A stretch of DNA of 64,000 nucleotides, taken from Sedimentimonas flavescens (GTDB lineage: Bacteria; Pseudomonadota; Alphaproteobacteria; Rhodobacterales; Rhodobacteraceae). The notes under the pieces were generated by a model. That model was not told where the DNA came from and made no database searches. It was given only the letters and a program-made list of their open reading frames with translations. Positions 57,001-64,000 of this stretch are shown one piece after another; within the stretch, counting starts at the first letter, position 1, and every line of letters starts with the position of its first letter. The stretch is taken from NCBI RefSeq assembly GCF_019264375.1, contig NZ_JAHVAI010000007.1, positions 161,338 through 225,337 of the forward strand. Reading direction: 5' to 3'. The translations under genes were made by a program, and so were the position numbers.

Positions 57001-58091
57001 GCCTTCGCTCCTTTCTTGCCCGAGCCGAGCAGGGCCGGGGCGCTTTGATCGAGCGGCCAGCGTGGCCGTGCGGTCAGATCCATGCCGTCGCGCGCGCCGG
57101 TGCGGAAACGCTCGATACCCGCGAAGGCGATCATCGCCGCATTGTCGGTGCACAGGCGCAGCGGGGGCGCGGTGAAGGCCACGCCCATCTCGGCCGAAAC
57201 AGTCTCTAATGCGGCCCGAATGGCCTTGTTTGCCGCGACGCCCCCGGCGACCGCAAAAGAGGGTTGGGCAGGGTTGAGGTCCAGGTACTGCACCAGCGCG
57301 CGGCGCGATTTTTCGGCCAGCGTGTCGCGCACGGCCGCCTGGAACGAGGCGCAGAGATCGCGCCGCACCTGACGCGGCAACCCGCCGTGCTCCACCACCA
57401 CCGCGTCGCGGGCGCGCAGAAGGGCGGTCTTGAGGCCGGAGAAGGACATATCGCAGCCGGGGCGATCAAGCAGCGGACGCGGGAAGGCGAAGGCCTTCGG
57501 ATCGCCCTGCGCCGCCTCGGCCTCGACCACCGGGCCGCCGGGTTGCGGCAGGCCAAGAAGCTTGGCGGTCTTGTCGAAAGCCTCGCCGGGGGCGTCGTCG
57601 ATGGTGCCGCCAAGCCGTGAGAATTCCTCGGGGCCATGGGCGATCAGGAACTGGCAATGCCCGCCCGAAACCAGAAGCATAAGATAGGGGAAGGCCAGAT
57701 CGTCGGTCAGGCGCGGCGTCAGCGCGTGGCCCGCCAGATGGTTCACACCGATCAGCGGCAGCCCGCTGCCTGCCGCGAGCCCCTTGGCGCACATCACCCC
57801 TGACATGACGCCGCCGATCAGGCCCGGCCCCGCCGTCACAGCGATACCGTCAAGATCGCGCAAGCCAAGACCGGACTCGGCCAGTGCCTCCTCGACGCAA
57901 AGATCAAGTTTCTCGGCATGGGCCCGCGCGGCGATCTCGGGGACGACCCCGCCGAACGGGGCGTGCAGTTCGGTCTGGCCTGCGACGACCGAGGACAGGA
58001 TCTGCGCACCATCGGGCCCGACGCGCACGACGGCGGCCGCCGTGTCGTCGCAACTCGACTCGAGCCCGAGAAAGGTGAGATGCTGTTTCAT
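56997..58091 (-). CDS. tsaD: tRNA N6-threonylcarbamoyladenosine synthesis protein TsaD
   Basis: Transfers threonylcarbamoyl to A37 of tRNAs that read ANN codons. The 364 residues from ATG 58091 start [18 protein letters not shown]. The metal-binding histidines are His118 and His122 in NHLAGH (the family usually reads HxEGH or HxAGH). [36 protein letters not shown] and [12 protein letters not shown] follow. The open frame reaches back into hemD on the other strand and is ignored upstream of 58091. The gene is divergent from hemD. Confidence 0.97.
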   Translation of the reverse strand: MKQHLTFLGLESSCDDTAAAVVRVGPDGAQILSSVVAGQTELHAPFGGVVPEIAARAHAEKLDLCVEEALAESGLGLRDLDGIAVTAGPGLIGGVMSGVMCAKGLAAGSGLPLIGVNHLAGHALTPRLTDDLAFPYLMLLVSGGHCQFLIAHGPEEFSRLGGTIDDAPGEAFDKTAKLLGLPQPGGPVVEAEAAQGDPKAFAFPRPLLDRPGCDMSFSGLKTALLRARDAVVVEHGGLPRQVRRDLCASFQAAVRDTLAEKSRRALVQYLDLNPAQPSFAVAGGVAANKAIRAALETVSAEMGVAFTAPPLRLCTDNAAMIAFAGIERFRTGARDGMDLTARPRWPLDQSAPALLGSGKKGAKA

Positions 58092-58163
58092 GCCGCTCCG
58101 GTTGCGCCTGTGTCCCTTCGCAGGTAACACCGGGGCATTGATCGCACAATCCCGGGGCTGCCC

Positions 58164-58880
58164 GTGACAGCGCAAAGCAAGATGTTTCCGGTTCTGCTGC
58201 TGACCCGCCCCGAGGCGGCCTCGCGCCGTTTTGCGATGCAGTTTCATGATCGCTTCGGCCCGGATTTCAGCGTGGTGATCGCGCCCCTGATGGAGATCGT
58301 GGCGCTTGCGCCGCCGATCCCCGAGGCGCAGGCGCTGATCTTTACCTCGCAAAACGCGGTGACGCCGCTGGTCGCGCTGTCGCCCGCGATGGGGCGGCGG
58401 GCCTATTGCGTCGGTGCACGCACGGCGGATGTGGCGCGCAAGGCCGGGTTCGAGGTGATCGAGGGCCCCGGTGATGCGCGCACGCTCATGCCGATGATCG
58501 CCAAGCACCACCAGGAGGGCCGCCTGTTGCACGCGCGGGGCGTCGAAGTGGCCGTGGCGGTGGCCGATATCCTGAGCACGGCGGGGTTCGAGACGCTTGA
58601 GGCCGTGGTCTATCGGCAAGAGGCGCGCCCGATCGCGCCCGACTCGCTTGCCCTTTTGCGCAAGGCCGGGGTGATTCTGGCGCCGGTTTTCTCACCCAAA
58701 TCCGCGCGGCTTCTGGCCGGGCTTGGCCTGCACCGGCTGCAAATTGCCGCGATCAGCCCTTCGGTGGCCGAGGCATGCGCGGAAATCGGCCCCGATCGGC
58801 TGGAAATCGCGCCCTCACCGGATGCCGAGGGGATTCTTGAGGCTCTGGCGCGGCTTATTGGCTCAGGCAATGCTGCTTGA
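58164..58880 (+). CDS. hemD: Uroporphyrinogen-III synthase
   Basis: Cyclises hydroxymethylbilane to uroporphyrinogen III. The 238 residues show [17 protein letters not shown] at the start, [34 protein letters not shown], and the second-domain VYRQEARPI and [20 protein letters not shown]. HemD is poorly conserved in sequence, so the call leans on these and on the neighbours: it is read away from tsaD and is followed by Mic60 and HemY, a known alphaproteobacterial order. Starts at GTG 58164 or ATG 58182 are both possible. hemC is not in the window. Confidence 0.88.
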   Translation: MTAQSKMFPVLLLTRPEAASRRFAMQFHDRFGPDFSVVIAPLMEIVALAPPIPEAQALIFTSQNAVTPLVALSPAMGRRAYCVGARTADVARKAGFEVIEGPGDARTLMPMIAKHHQEGRLLHARGVEVAVAVADILSTAGFETLEAVVYRQEARPIAPDSLALLRKAGVILAPVFSPKSARLLAGLGLHRLQIAAISPSVAEACAEIGPDRLEIAPSPDAEGILEALARLIGSGNAA

Positions 58881-58958
58881 GACGCTGGCGGGGCGCTCAT
58901 AGATTGATATGGTGGGGCGGGGCTACCCGAGGCCCACAGGTTTGAGGAGGGATTGGCC

Positions 58959-60254
58959 GTGGCGGACGAAAAGACGCAGAACCCCGAGATCGCAGATGCG
59001 GAGCAGGGGAAGGATACGCCCGATGCGCCCTTCGTTTTGATCACGCCCGCGACCGATGAACCGGAAGCCTCCGCGCCGGAGGCAGAGGCCAATGACGAGG
59101 CCGCGCCGGAAGAGGTGACGGAAGCCCTCGAACCCGAAGAAGCTGTCGAAGCCCCGACCGAGCCCGCGGCGGCCCGCGATGTTCTGCCGCCGCCCGCCGC
59201 GCCTGCCTCGGCTGAGGCGCCGAAACAGGGTGGTGGCTTCATGCCGCTTCTGTTGGGCGGTGTCGCTGCTGCTGCCATCGGCGCGGGGGCGACGCTTTTC
59301 GTTTTGCCGAGCCTGCCGGCTTCGCTGCTGGAGAGCATGGGGCTTCAACCCAAGGCCGAGCTGGATGCTGCCGGCCTGAGCACGGCGCTGGCCAATCAGG
59401 CGGCGCGCACCGAGGCACTGACGGCCGAGTTGGCGGCGCTGCGCTCGGCGCCCGCGCCTGCGGCCGACCTGTCCGGCGTTCAGGCCGCGCTTGATCAGGC
59501 GACGGCGGCTGCCCGCACGGCATCCGAGGCGCAGGTGGCGCTTGAGGCGCGGATCGCCGCGCTTGAATCCCGCCCGGCGGCCGAAGCCGTGCCCCCTGCC
59601 GCGCTCGATGAGTTGCGGGCCGAGGTGCTGGCGCTGCGCGGTCAGTTGGATCAGCGCAGCACCGGCGATGCCGCCGCACAGGAACAGATCGCCGCAGCCG
59701 TCGCGGTCGCGCAGGAGCGCATCCTTCAGGCCGAAGAAGAGGCGGCCCGTCTGCGTGGCCAATCCGAGGCTTCGGCGCGCCGTATGCTGGTGCAGGCCGC
59801 CATTGCCCGCGTTGCGACCGCGATTGACAGCGGGGCCTCGCTGGTGTCCGCGGTGGCCGAGTTGGAGGCCGCAGGCATTTCCGCGCCCGACGCGCTGAAA
59901 GTGACTGTCCCGACCATCACCCAGTTGCAGGCCGGCTTCCCGCAGGCCGCGCGCGATGCGCTCGCCGTGGCGCGTAAGGAGGCCGCAGGCGATACGATGA
60001 CGGGCCGCGTCGGCGCCTTCCTGATGGCGCAGGTCGGCGCGCGCTCGCTTGATGCGCGCGAGGGTGATGACCCCGATGCGATCCTGTCGCGCGCGCAAAG
60101 CGCGGTCGATCAGGGCGACATCGCCGCTGCGGTGGCTGAAGTCGGCAAACTGCCGCCTTCGGGTCAGGCCGCGCTGGGTGACTGGCTGGTGCAGGCGCAG
60201 GCCCGCGTCGCCGCGCTCGAGGCGCTGACGTCCTTGTCGCAGTCGGTCAACTGA
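58959..60254 (+). CDS. Mic60/mitofilin family inner-membrane protein
   Basis: Bacterial homologue of mitochondrial Mic60, which shapes cristae and intracytoplasmic membranes. The 431 residues start at GTG 58959, 7 bp after AGGAGGG (a TTG at 58953 is too close to it). An acidic, proline- and alanine-rich segment (about 1-95) is followed by one transmembrane helix (about 93-115, LLLGGVAAAAIGAGATLFVLP), a coiled coil (about 125-265) and the C-terminal mitofilin domain with a predicted lipid-binding helix. It is the middle gene of hemD-Mic60-hemY. Confidence 0.83.
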   Translation: MADEKTQNPEIADAEQGKDTPDAPFVLITPATDEPEASAPEAEANDEAAPEEVTEALEPEEAVEAPTEPAAARDVLPPPAAPASAEAPKQGGGFMPLLLGGVAAAAIGAGATLFVLPSLPASLLESMGLQPKAELDAAGLSTALANQAARTEALTAELAALRSAPAPAADLSGVQAALDQATAAARTASEAQVALEARIAALESRPAAEAVPPAALDELRAEVLALRGQLDQRSTGDAAAQEQIAAAVAVAQERILQAEEEAARLRGQSEASARRMLVQAAIARVATAIDSGASLVSAVAELEAAGISAPDALKVTVPTITQLQAGFPQAARDALAVARKEAAGDTMTGRVGAFLMAQVGARSLDAREGDDPDAILSRAQSAVDQGDIAAAVAEVGKLPPSGQAALGDWLVQAQARVAALEALTSLSQSVN

Positions 60255-60265
60255 GGAGGGCGGTC

Positions 60266-61753
60266 ATGATCTGGTCATTCATCAAAATCGCGCTTTTCCT
60301 GATTGTCGTTGCGGCGCTGACGCTGGGTGCCACGCATCTGGCCGACAGTGGTGAGGGCGTGCGCATCGTTCTCATGGGGATGGAATTCACCCTCGGGCCG
60401 CTGCAGGCGGTGATCGTCGCGCTTCTGGCCTTTGTGCTGGTCTGGGTGGTGATCCGCGTCGTCGGCTTGCTCGTGGCGTTCCTGCGCTTTCTCAATGGCG
60501 ATGAAACCGCGATCAGCCGCTATTTCGACCGCAACCGCGAGCGCAAGGGATATGAGGCGCTGGCCGAGGGGATGCTGGCCGTGGCCTCGGGCGAGGGGCG
60601 TCTGGCGCTGTCCAAGGCCGCGCGGGCCGAGCGTTTCCTGCGCCGCCCCGAACTGACCAACCTTCTGACCGCGCAGGCCGCAGAGGCAGCGGGCGACAAC
60701 AAGAAGGCGACCGAGGTTTACAAGCGCCTGCTCTCGGATGACCGGACCCGATTTGTCGGTGTGCGCGGGCTGATGAAGCAAAAGCTGTCCGAGGGCGACA
60801 CCGATACCGCGCTCAAGCTGGCCGAGAAGGCCTATGCGCTCAAGCCCAAGCATCAGGAGGTGCAGGATACCCTGCTTAGCCTGCAGACCGCTAAGGGCGA
60901 TTGGGCGGGGGCGCGCTCGACCCTGCAATCCAAGGTGCGCCAGGGCCAGTTGCCCAAGGATGTGCACCGCCGCCGCGATGCGGTTCTGGCCCTGCAAGAG
61001 GCCAAAGGCGTGTTTGACGAAGGCGCCAGCATCGAGGCGCGCGAGGCCGCGATTGCGGCGAACAAATCCTCGCCCGATCTGATTCCCGCCGCAGCGATGG
61101 CCGCGCGCGCCTATATCGCCAAGGGTAACACCAAGGCTGCGGGGCGCGTGATCCTGAAGGCATGGGAGGCGCAGCCGCATCCCGATCTGGCGGCGGTCTA
61201 TGCCGAGATGGCGCCCGATGAGGCCGCCGATGCGCGCCTCAAGCGGTTCGAGAAACTGCTGAGCCTGCGCCCGGATCACCCTGAAACCCGGCTGTTGCGG
61301 GCCGAGTTGAACATCGCGTCCGAGGATTTCCCCGGCGCCCGCCGCGCGCTTGGCGATCTGATCGAAACCCACCCGACCGCGCGCGCCCTGACCATCATGG
61401 CCGCGATCGAGCGCGGCGAGGGCGCCGACGATGCGGTTGTGCGCGGCTGGCTGACCCGTGCGTTGACGGCGCCGCGCGGCCCGCAATGGTGCTGCGACAA
61501 GTGTCACAACATCCAGGGCGAATGGACGCCTGTTTGCGACAATTGCGGCGGTTTCGACACGCTGAGCTGGCGCGAGCCGGTGCAGGCCGACGTTCCGATG
61601 CCGCATGGCGCCGAGATGCTGCCGCTGATCGTGGGACAGCCCGCGCATGAGGCGGAACCCGAGCACGATGGCCCGGTCGAATCCATCATCGACGCCGATC
61701 TGATCGTCACGCCTGACGATATTCGCAAGCGCGAAGGGCAAGCCGACGACTAG
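60266..61753 (+). CDS. HemY-type TPR membrane protein with C-terminal zinc-ribbon-like motif
   Basis: Inner-membrane protein with HemY_N domain, 495 residues. Two helices (about 3-24 and 45-70) are followed by tetratricopeptide repeats to about 400. The C-terminal part has Cys410-x2-Cys413 (CDKC) and Cys424-x2-Cys427 (CDNC) 10 residues apart, with Cys409 preceding: a rubredoxin or zinc-ribbon knuckle, then a charged tail. Enteric HemY lacks this, but LapB/YciM has a comparable C-terminal metal ribbon after TPRs. The name dates from its place near hem genes; it is not a protoporphyrinogen oxidase. Function unknown. Confidence 0.82.
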   Translation: MIWSFIKIALFLIVVAALTLGATHLADSGEGVRIVLMGMEFTLGPLQAVIVALLAFVLVWVVIRVVGLLVAFLRFLNGDETAISRYFDRNRERKGYEALAEGMLAVASGEGRLALSKAARAERFLRRPELTNLLTAQAAEAAGDNKKATEVYKRLLSDDRTRFVGVRGLMKQKLSEGDTDTALKLAEKAYALKPKHQEVQDTLLSLQTAKGDWAGARSTLQSKVRQGQLPKDVHRRRDAVLALQEAKGVFDEGASIEAREAAIAANKSSPDLIPAAAMAARAYIAKGNTKAAGRVILKAWEAQPHPDLAAVYAEMAPDEAADARLKRFEKLLSLRPDHPETRLLRAELNIASEDFPGARRALGDLIETHPTARALTIMAAIERGEGADDAVVRGWLTRALTAPRGPQWCCDKCHNIQGEWTPVCDNCGGFDTLSWREPVQADVPMPHGAEMLPLIVGQPAHEAEPEHDGPVESIIDADLIVTPDDIRKREGQADD

Positions 61754-61807
61754 ATGCAAATTAGGGCTACACATCGGCCGAGCGGCGTGCTATCCGCCCG
61801 CCACCAG

Positions 61808-61883
61808 GCCGGTGTAGCTCAGCTGGTAGAGCACGTCATTCGTAATGATGGGGTCGGGGGTTCGAGTCCCTTCACCGGCACCA
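61808..61883 (+). tRNA. tRNA-Thr (anticodon CGT)
   Basis: A 76-nt cloverleaf with acceptor GCCGGTG/CACCGGC, discriminator A and encoded CCA. The D arm is GCTCAGCTGGTAGAGC, the anticodon stem CGTCA/TGATG encloses TTCGTAA with anticodon CGT (61841-61843), and the T arm is GTTCGAGTC. It reads threonine ACG codons. Confidence 0.97.
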
Positions 61884-61914
61884 CTTCCCAAAAAGTAGTG
61901 TAGCAAACCCGCCC

Positions 61915-61932
61915 GCGAGGCTTACGCCTCGC
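61915..61932. terminator. Hairpin between tRNA-Thr and the PLD gene
   Basis: GCGAGGC (61915-61921) and GCCTCGC (61926-61932) form a 7-bp stem with TTAC loop. It is 5 bp past the stop of the convergent lipoprotein gene and 31 bp past the tRNA. There is no long T run on either side. Confidence 0.5.
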
Positions 61933-61936
61933 CGCG

Positions 61937-63490
61937 TCAGAGCTGCTTGCCGATCGGCAGGAAGCCATAGACCCCCGACATGAACGCCCGCCAGACCGAG
62001 TCGTAAGGCTCCCACAGGTGCAGCAGCGTCACGCCATCCTCACGGCGCGACAGCCAGTTGAGCTTGCCGTTCTCATCGGCGGTGACCTGGTAGGCGCGAT
62101 CGGGCAGGTCGCGCTTGAAGATGCGCAACACCTCTTGCGTCAGTTCGGGCGAGTCGATCATCAGGCCCATCTCGGTGTTGATGTGAACTGAGCGCGGGTC
62201 CCAGTTGAACGAGCCGATGAAGAGGTGCCGGCCGTCCACGGCAAAGGCCTTCGAATGCAGGCCCGAGAGCGATTTCTCCAGCCCCAGGCGCTTGCGATCC
62301 TCGCGTGCGGTGTTGGAGCGTAGCTCCCACAGATCCACGCCTGCCTCGATCAATGCGCGGCGCGACAGGGCGTAATGGCCGTAAACCGCCAGAACGTCGG
62401 TTGAGTCCATCGAGTTGGTGAGAACCGTGACATCGACGCCACGCGCCTCCATCCCGGCCAGCAGGTCGACCCCGCGCCGGCGAGGTATAAAATAGGCCGA
62501 GACGACGTAAAGCTCGGATTGCGCCGAGGTGATATAGGGTTCCAGCGCCGCGCTCAGGAAGGTTGCGCTGTCTGCGCCACCTTTCGCCTTGTCGGGCGCA
62601 TCGGCAAAGACCTGGGCCGGAACCCAGTGCAGCTTGAGGCTGTTATTACCCAAAGCGTCGCGAATCCCGTGGTGGAGCGCTTCTCCATAGGGGCTTGCCT
62701 GCGCCTCGCGCGCCAAATCCTGCAGATGTGCCCGATTGGTCGACACCGCGGCCGCATCGCGATGGTCCTTGATCACGACCCCGGAAGGCACCGCATAGGG
62801 GCTGTTCCAATAGGTATCGAACGAAGACGAGACCTCTTGCGCGGCGGGGCCTGCGGCAAGAATGTCCAGATCGTCGTAATTGCTGTCGTCGCGGGCGGCG
62901 AAATACTCGGCCCCGATGTTGCGCCCGCCAAGGATCGTGACCGTATTGTCGAAGGTCATCGACTTGTTATGCATGCGCCGGTTGATGCGCGGAAAATCCA
63001 TCGCGGCCACGACGGCCTGGTGTGCCGAGCGCCAGAACGGGTTGAACAGCCGGATCTCGATATTGGGATGGGCATCCATCGCGGCCGTCACCGGGTCGTA
63101 AACCGCCATGTCGATATCGTCGAGCAGCAGACGCACCCGCACCCCGCGATCTGCGGCCTCGAGCAGTTTCCACAAGAAGAGGTGGCCTGCGACATCATCA
63201 TGCAGCAGGTAATACTGCGCGTCGATCGTCTTCTCGGCGCGCTCGGACAGCACAAGGCGCAGCGCCAGCGCCTCGGCCCCGTCGCGCAGCAGATAGACGC
63301 CCGAGCGCCCGTCATGCGGATTGCCCATCGCCTCGATGCGTCGTGCAAGCCAGGTGGTGTCGGTGTCCATGCGCGCGACGGAAACGTTCTTGGTGTAGGT
63401 GCCGGGGCCGAGAGAGCAGGCCGAAACCCACCCTGCGATCAGTCCCGCCATAATCAACCGCCAGCCCGTGCGCGCGTAAGAAACCGTCAT
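61937..63490 (-). CDS. Phospholipase D superfamily lipoprotein (cardiolipin-synthase-like)
   Basis: 517 residues from ATG 63490 (ATG codons at 63502 and 63532 are alternatives). The N-terminal IMAGLIAGWVSACSLG has a lipobox with Cys25, so it is probably anchored in a membrane facing the periplasm. Two HKD motifs, HNKSMTFD with GGRNIG and HSKAFAVD with GSFNWDPRS, define the PLD fold; members hydrolyse or transfer phosphatidyl groups. Cardiolipin synthases of E. coli have membrane helices instead of a lipobox. YLLHDDVAGHLFLWKLLEAADRGVRVRLLLDD is typical. It is read away from the rRNA leader. Confidence 0.85.
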   Translation of the reverse strand: MTVSYARTGWRLIMAGLIAGWVSACSLGPGTYTKNVSVARMDTDTTWLARRIEAMGNPHDGRSGVYLLRDGAEALALRLVLSERAEKTIDAQYYLLHDDVAGHLFLWKLLEAADRGVRVRLLLDDIDMAVYDPVTAAMDAHPNIEIRLFNPFWRSAHQAVVAAMDFPRINRRMHNKSMTFDNTVTILGGRNIGAEYFAARDDSNYDDLDILAAGPAAQEVSSSFDTYWNSPYAVPSGVVIKDHRDAAAVSTNRAHLQDLAREAQASPYGEALHHGIRDALGNNSLKLHWVPAQVFADAPDKAKGGADSATFLSAALEPYITSAQSELYVVSAYFIPRRRGVDLLAGMEARGVDVTVLTNSMDSTDVLAVYGHYALSRRALIEAGVDLWELRSNTAREDRKRLGLEKSLSGLHSKAFAVDGRHLFIGSFNWDPRSVHINTEMGLMIDSPELTQEVLRIFKRDLPDRAYQVTADENGKLNWLSRREDGVTLLHLWEPYDSVWRAFMSGVYGFLPIGKQL

Positions 63491-63705
63491 CCCTGCCGTC
63501 ATTCTTGAACTCGTCCGGGGGACAGTATGCACAGGATAGCGCTGAGTGCGAGTATTGGCTGGCGTTTCGCCCGGCTCGCGGGGATTCGCCTGCCCGCGCC
63601 CGTTTCGTTTCGCGCCTGCCCGCCCTTACGCAAGATTCTTTCTGCACCTGCGAGATGGGTTGGCCAGCTGGATTTTACCCGCGCGTCAGGGGGTCAACGA
63701 AACAA

Positions 63706-63785
63706 GGGATTTTTGTGATTTGAGAGAGAAAAGTTTGTGATTTTTGAAAAAGGGCCTTGCGGAGGTTGTCGGTGATCCGTAAATA
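63706..63785 (+). promoter_or_regulatory. rRNA operon promoter with AT-rich upstream element
   Basis: TTGCGG (63757-63762) and TAAATA (63780-63785) are separated by exactly 17 bp, followed by a GC discriminator GCCCC. An AT-rich segment sits before the -35 with TTTGTGATTT twice (63712-63721, 63734-63743; 22 bp, about two turns, apart), where an UP element would lie. The layout matches my knowledge of Rhodobacter rrn promoters. Confidence 0.85.
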
Positions 63786-64000
63786 GCCCCTCACCGACGC
63801 GGCAGACGCTGCAACGGGACGCCGGAAGGGGTCGCAAGACACTGGAAAGCAAGACAAAATTGGGGATAGGTTGGCTAGCGGCGCCGCAAGTGATGAGGCG
63901 CAACTGGTTGATTTTGTTTCCAGGCTCTTTGACATTGATGGATATCTGAAGAGATATGCGGGCGGTTTGGTCGGTTTCGACGTTTAACCGTAGCATATCG
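63786..64000 (+). other. rRNA operon leader (16S gene lies beyond the window)
   Basis: From about 63793 the sequence is the transcribed 5' leader. It contains boxA, GCTCTTTGACA (63924-63934), where the Nus factors load for antitermination, followed by GATATCTGAAGAGATATG (63941-63958) and GGTTTGGTCG, which I recognise from rhodobacterial rrn leaders. I expect the 16S gene within some 100 bp of the end. The 63491-63705 stretch upstream holds no gene that I can support. Confidence 0.85.

Noticed and set aside
60266..61753. HemY as the protoporphyrinogen oxidase of the heme pathway
   Set aside because: The proteobacterial HemY is a TPR membrane protein without an FAD fold; the likely oxidase here is HemJ at 29842-30306.

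Overview
The window is high-GC alphaproteobacterial chromosome and is almost certainly from Rhodobacterales (Rhodobacter/Paracoccus/Roseobacter relatives). The grounds are the gene orders (maf-aroE-coaE-dnaQ on one side and rho-mnmE-mnmG-rsmG-parA-parB on the other side of an origin-like gap; hemD-Mic60-hemY; pstSCAB-phoU-phoB), the many GTG starts, ATGA-type overlaps between genes, and a ribosomal RNA leader at the right end of a type I recognise from Rhodobacter. No prophage, transposon or CRISPR array is visible.

Layout. 1-9 kb is the accessory part: a cut-off phosphohexomutase, a large two-domain glycosyltransferase, a sulfotransferase-like protein, an ABC capsule exporter (KpsT, KpsE-type, KpsM) and a 791-residue RTX calcium-binding protein. 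9-18 kb holds rlmH-rsfS, an MscS channel, the leucine genes leuCD and leuB with two poorly known proteins between them, and a drug/metabolite exporter. 18-26.6 kb has tRNA-Pro(CGG), gpmI, an EnvC-like protein, ctpA, rppH and the NAD operon nadABC.

The centre is the most informative part. dnaQ-coaE-aroE-maf run leftward and hemJ-rho-mnmE-mnmG-rsmG-parA-parB run rightward, away from a 398-bp gap with a perfect DnaA box, several near-boxes and an AT-rich stretch. I read this gap as the chromosomal replication origin. Two perfect 16-bp parS palindromes lie 3.2 and 5.1 kb to the right, one across the start codon of mnmG and one inside rsmG, next to parAB. Replication initiation, ParABS segregation and tRNA/rRNA modification genes are therefore packed into about 8 kb.

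37-48 kb carries hemW, a RidA protein, rdgB, rph, the heat-shock pair hrcA-grpE, mutS, the fused malic enzyme maeB and a PfkB-family sugar kinase. 48-54.4 kb is the phosphate regulon pstSCAB-phoU-phoB with a clear Pho box in front of pstS and no phoR. 54.4-63.5 kb has a CbiX-type chelatase, EVE and YciI proteins, gpsA, tsaD, then hemD with the inner-membrane proteins Mic60 (mitofilin) and HemY, tRNA-Thr(CGT) and a lipoprotein of the phospholipase D family. The last 250 bp are the promoter, leader and boxA of an rRNA operon whose 16S gene begins beyond the window.

All family calls were made by reading motifs and lengths; no database search was run.
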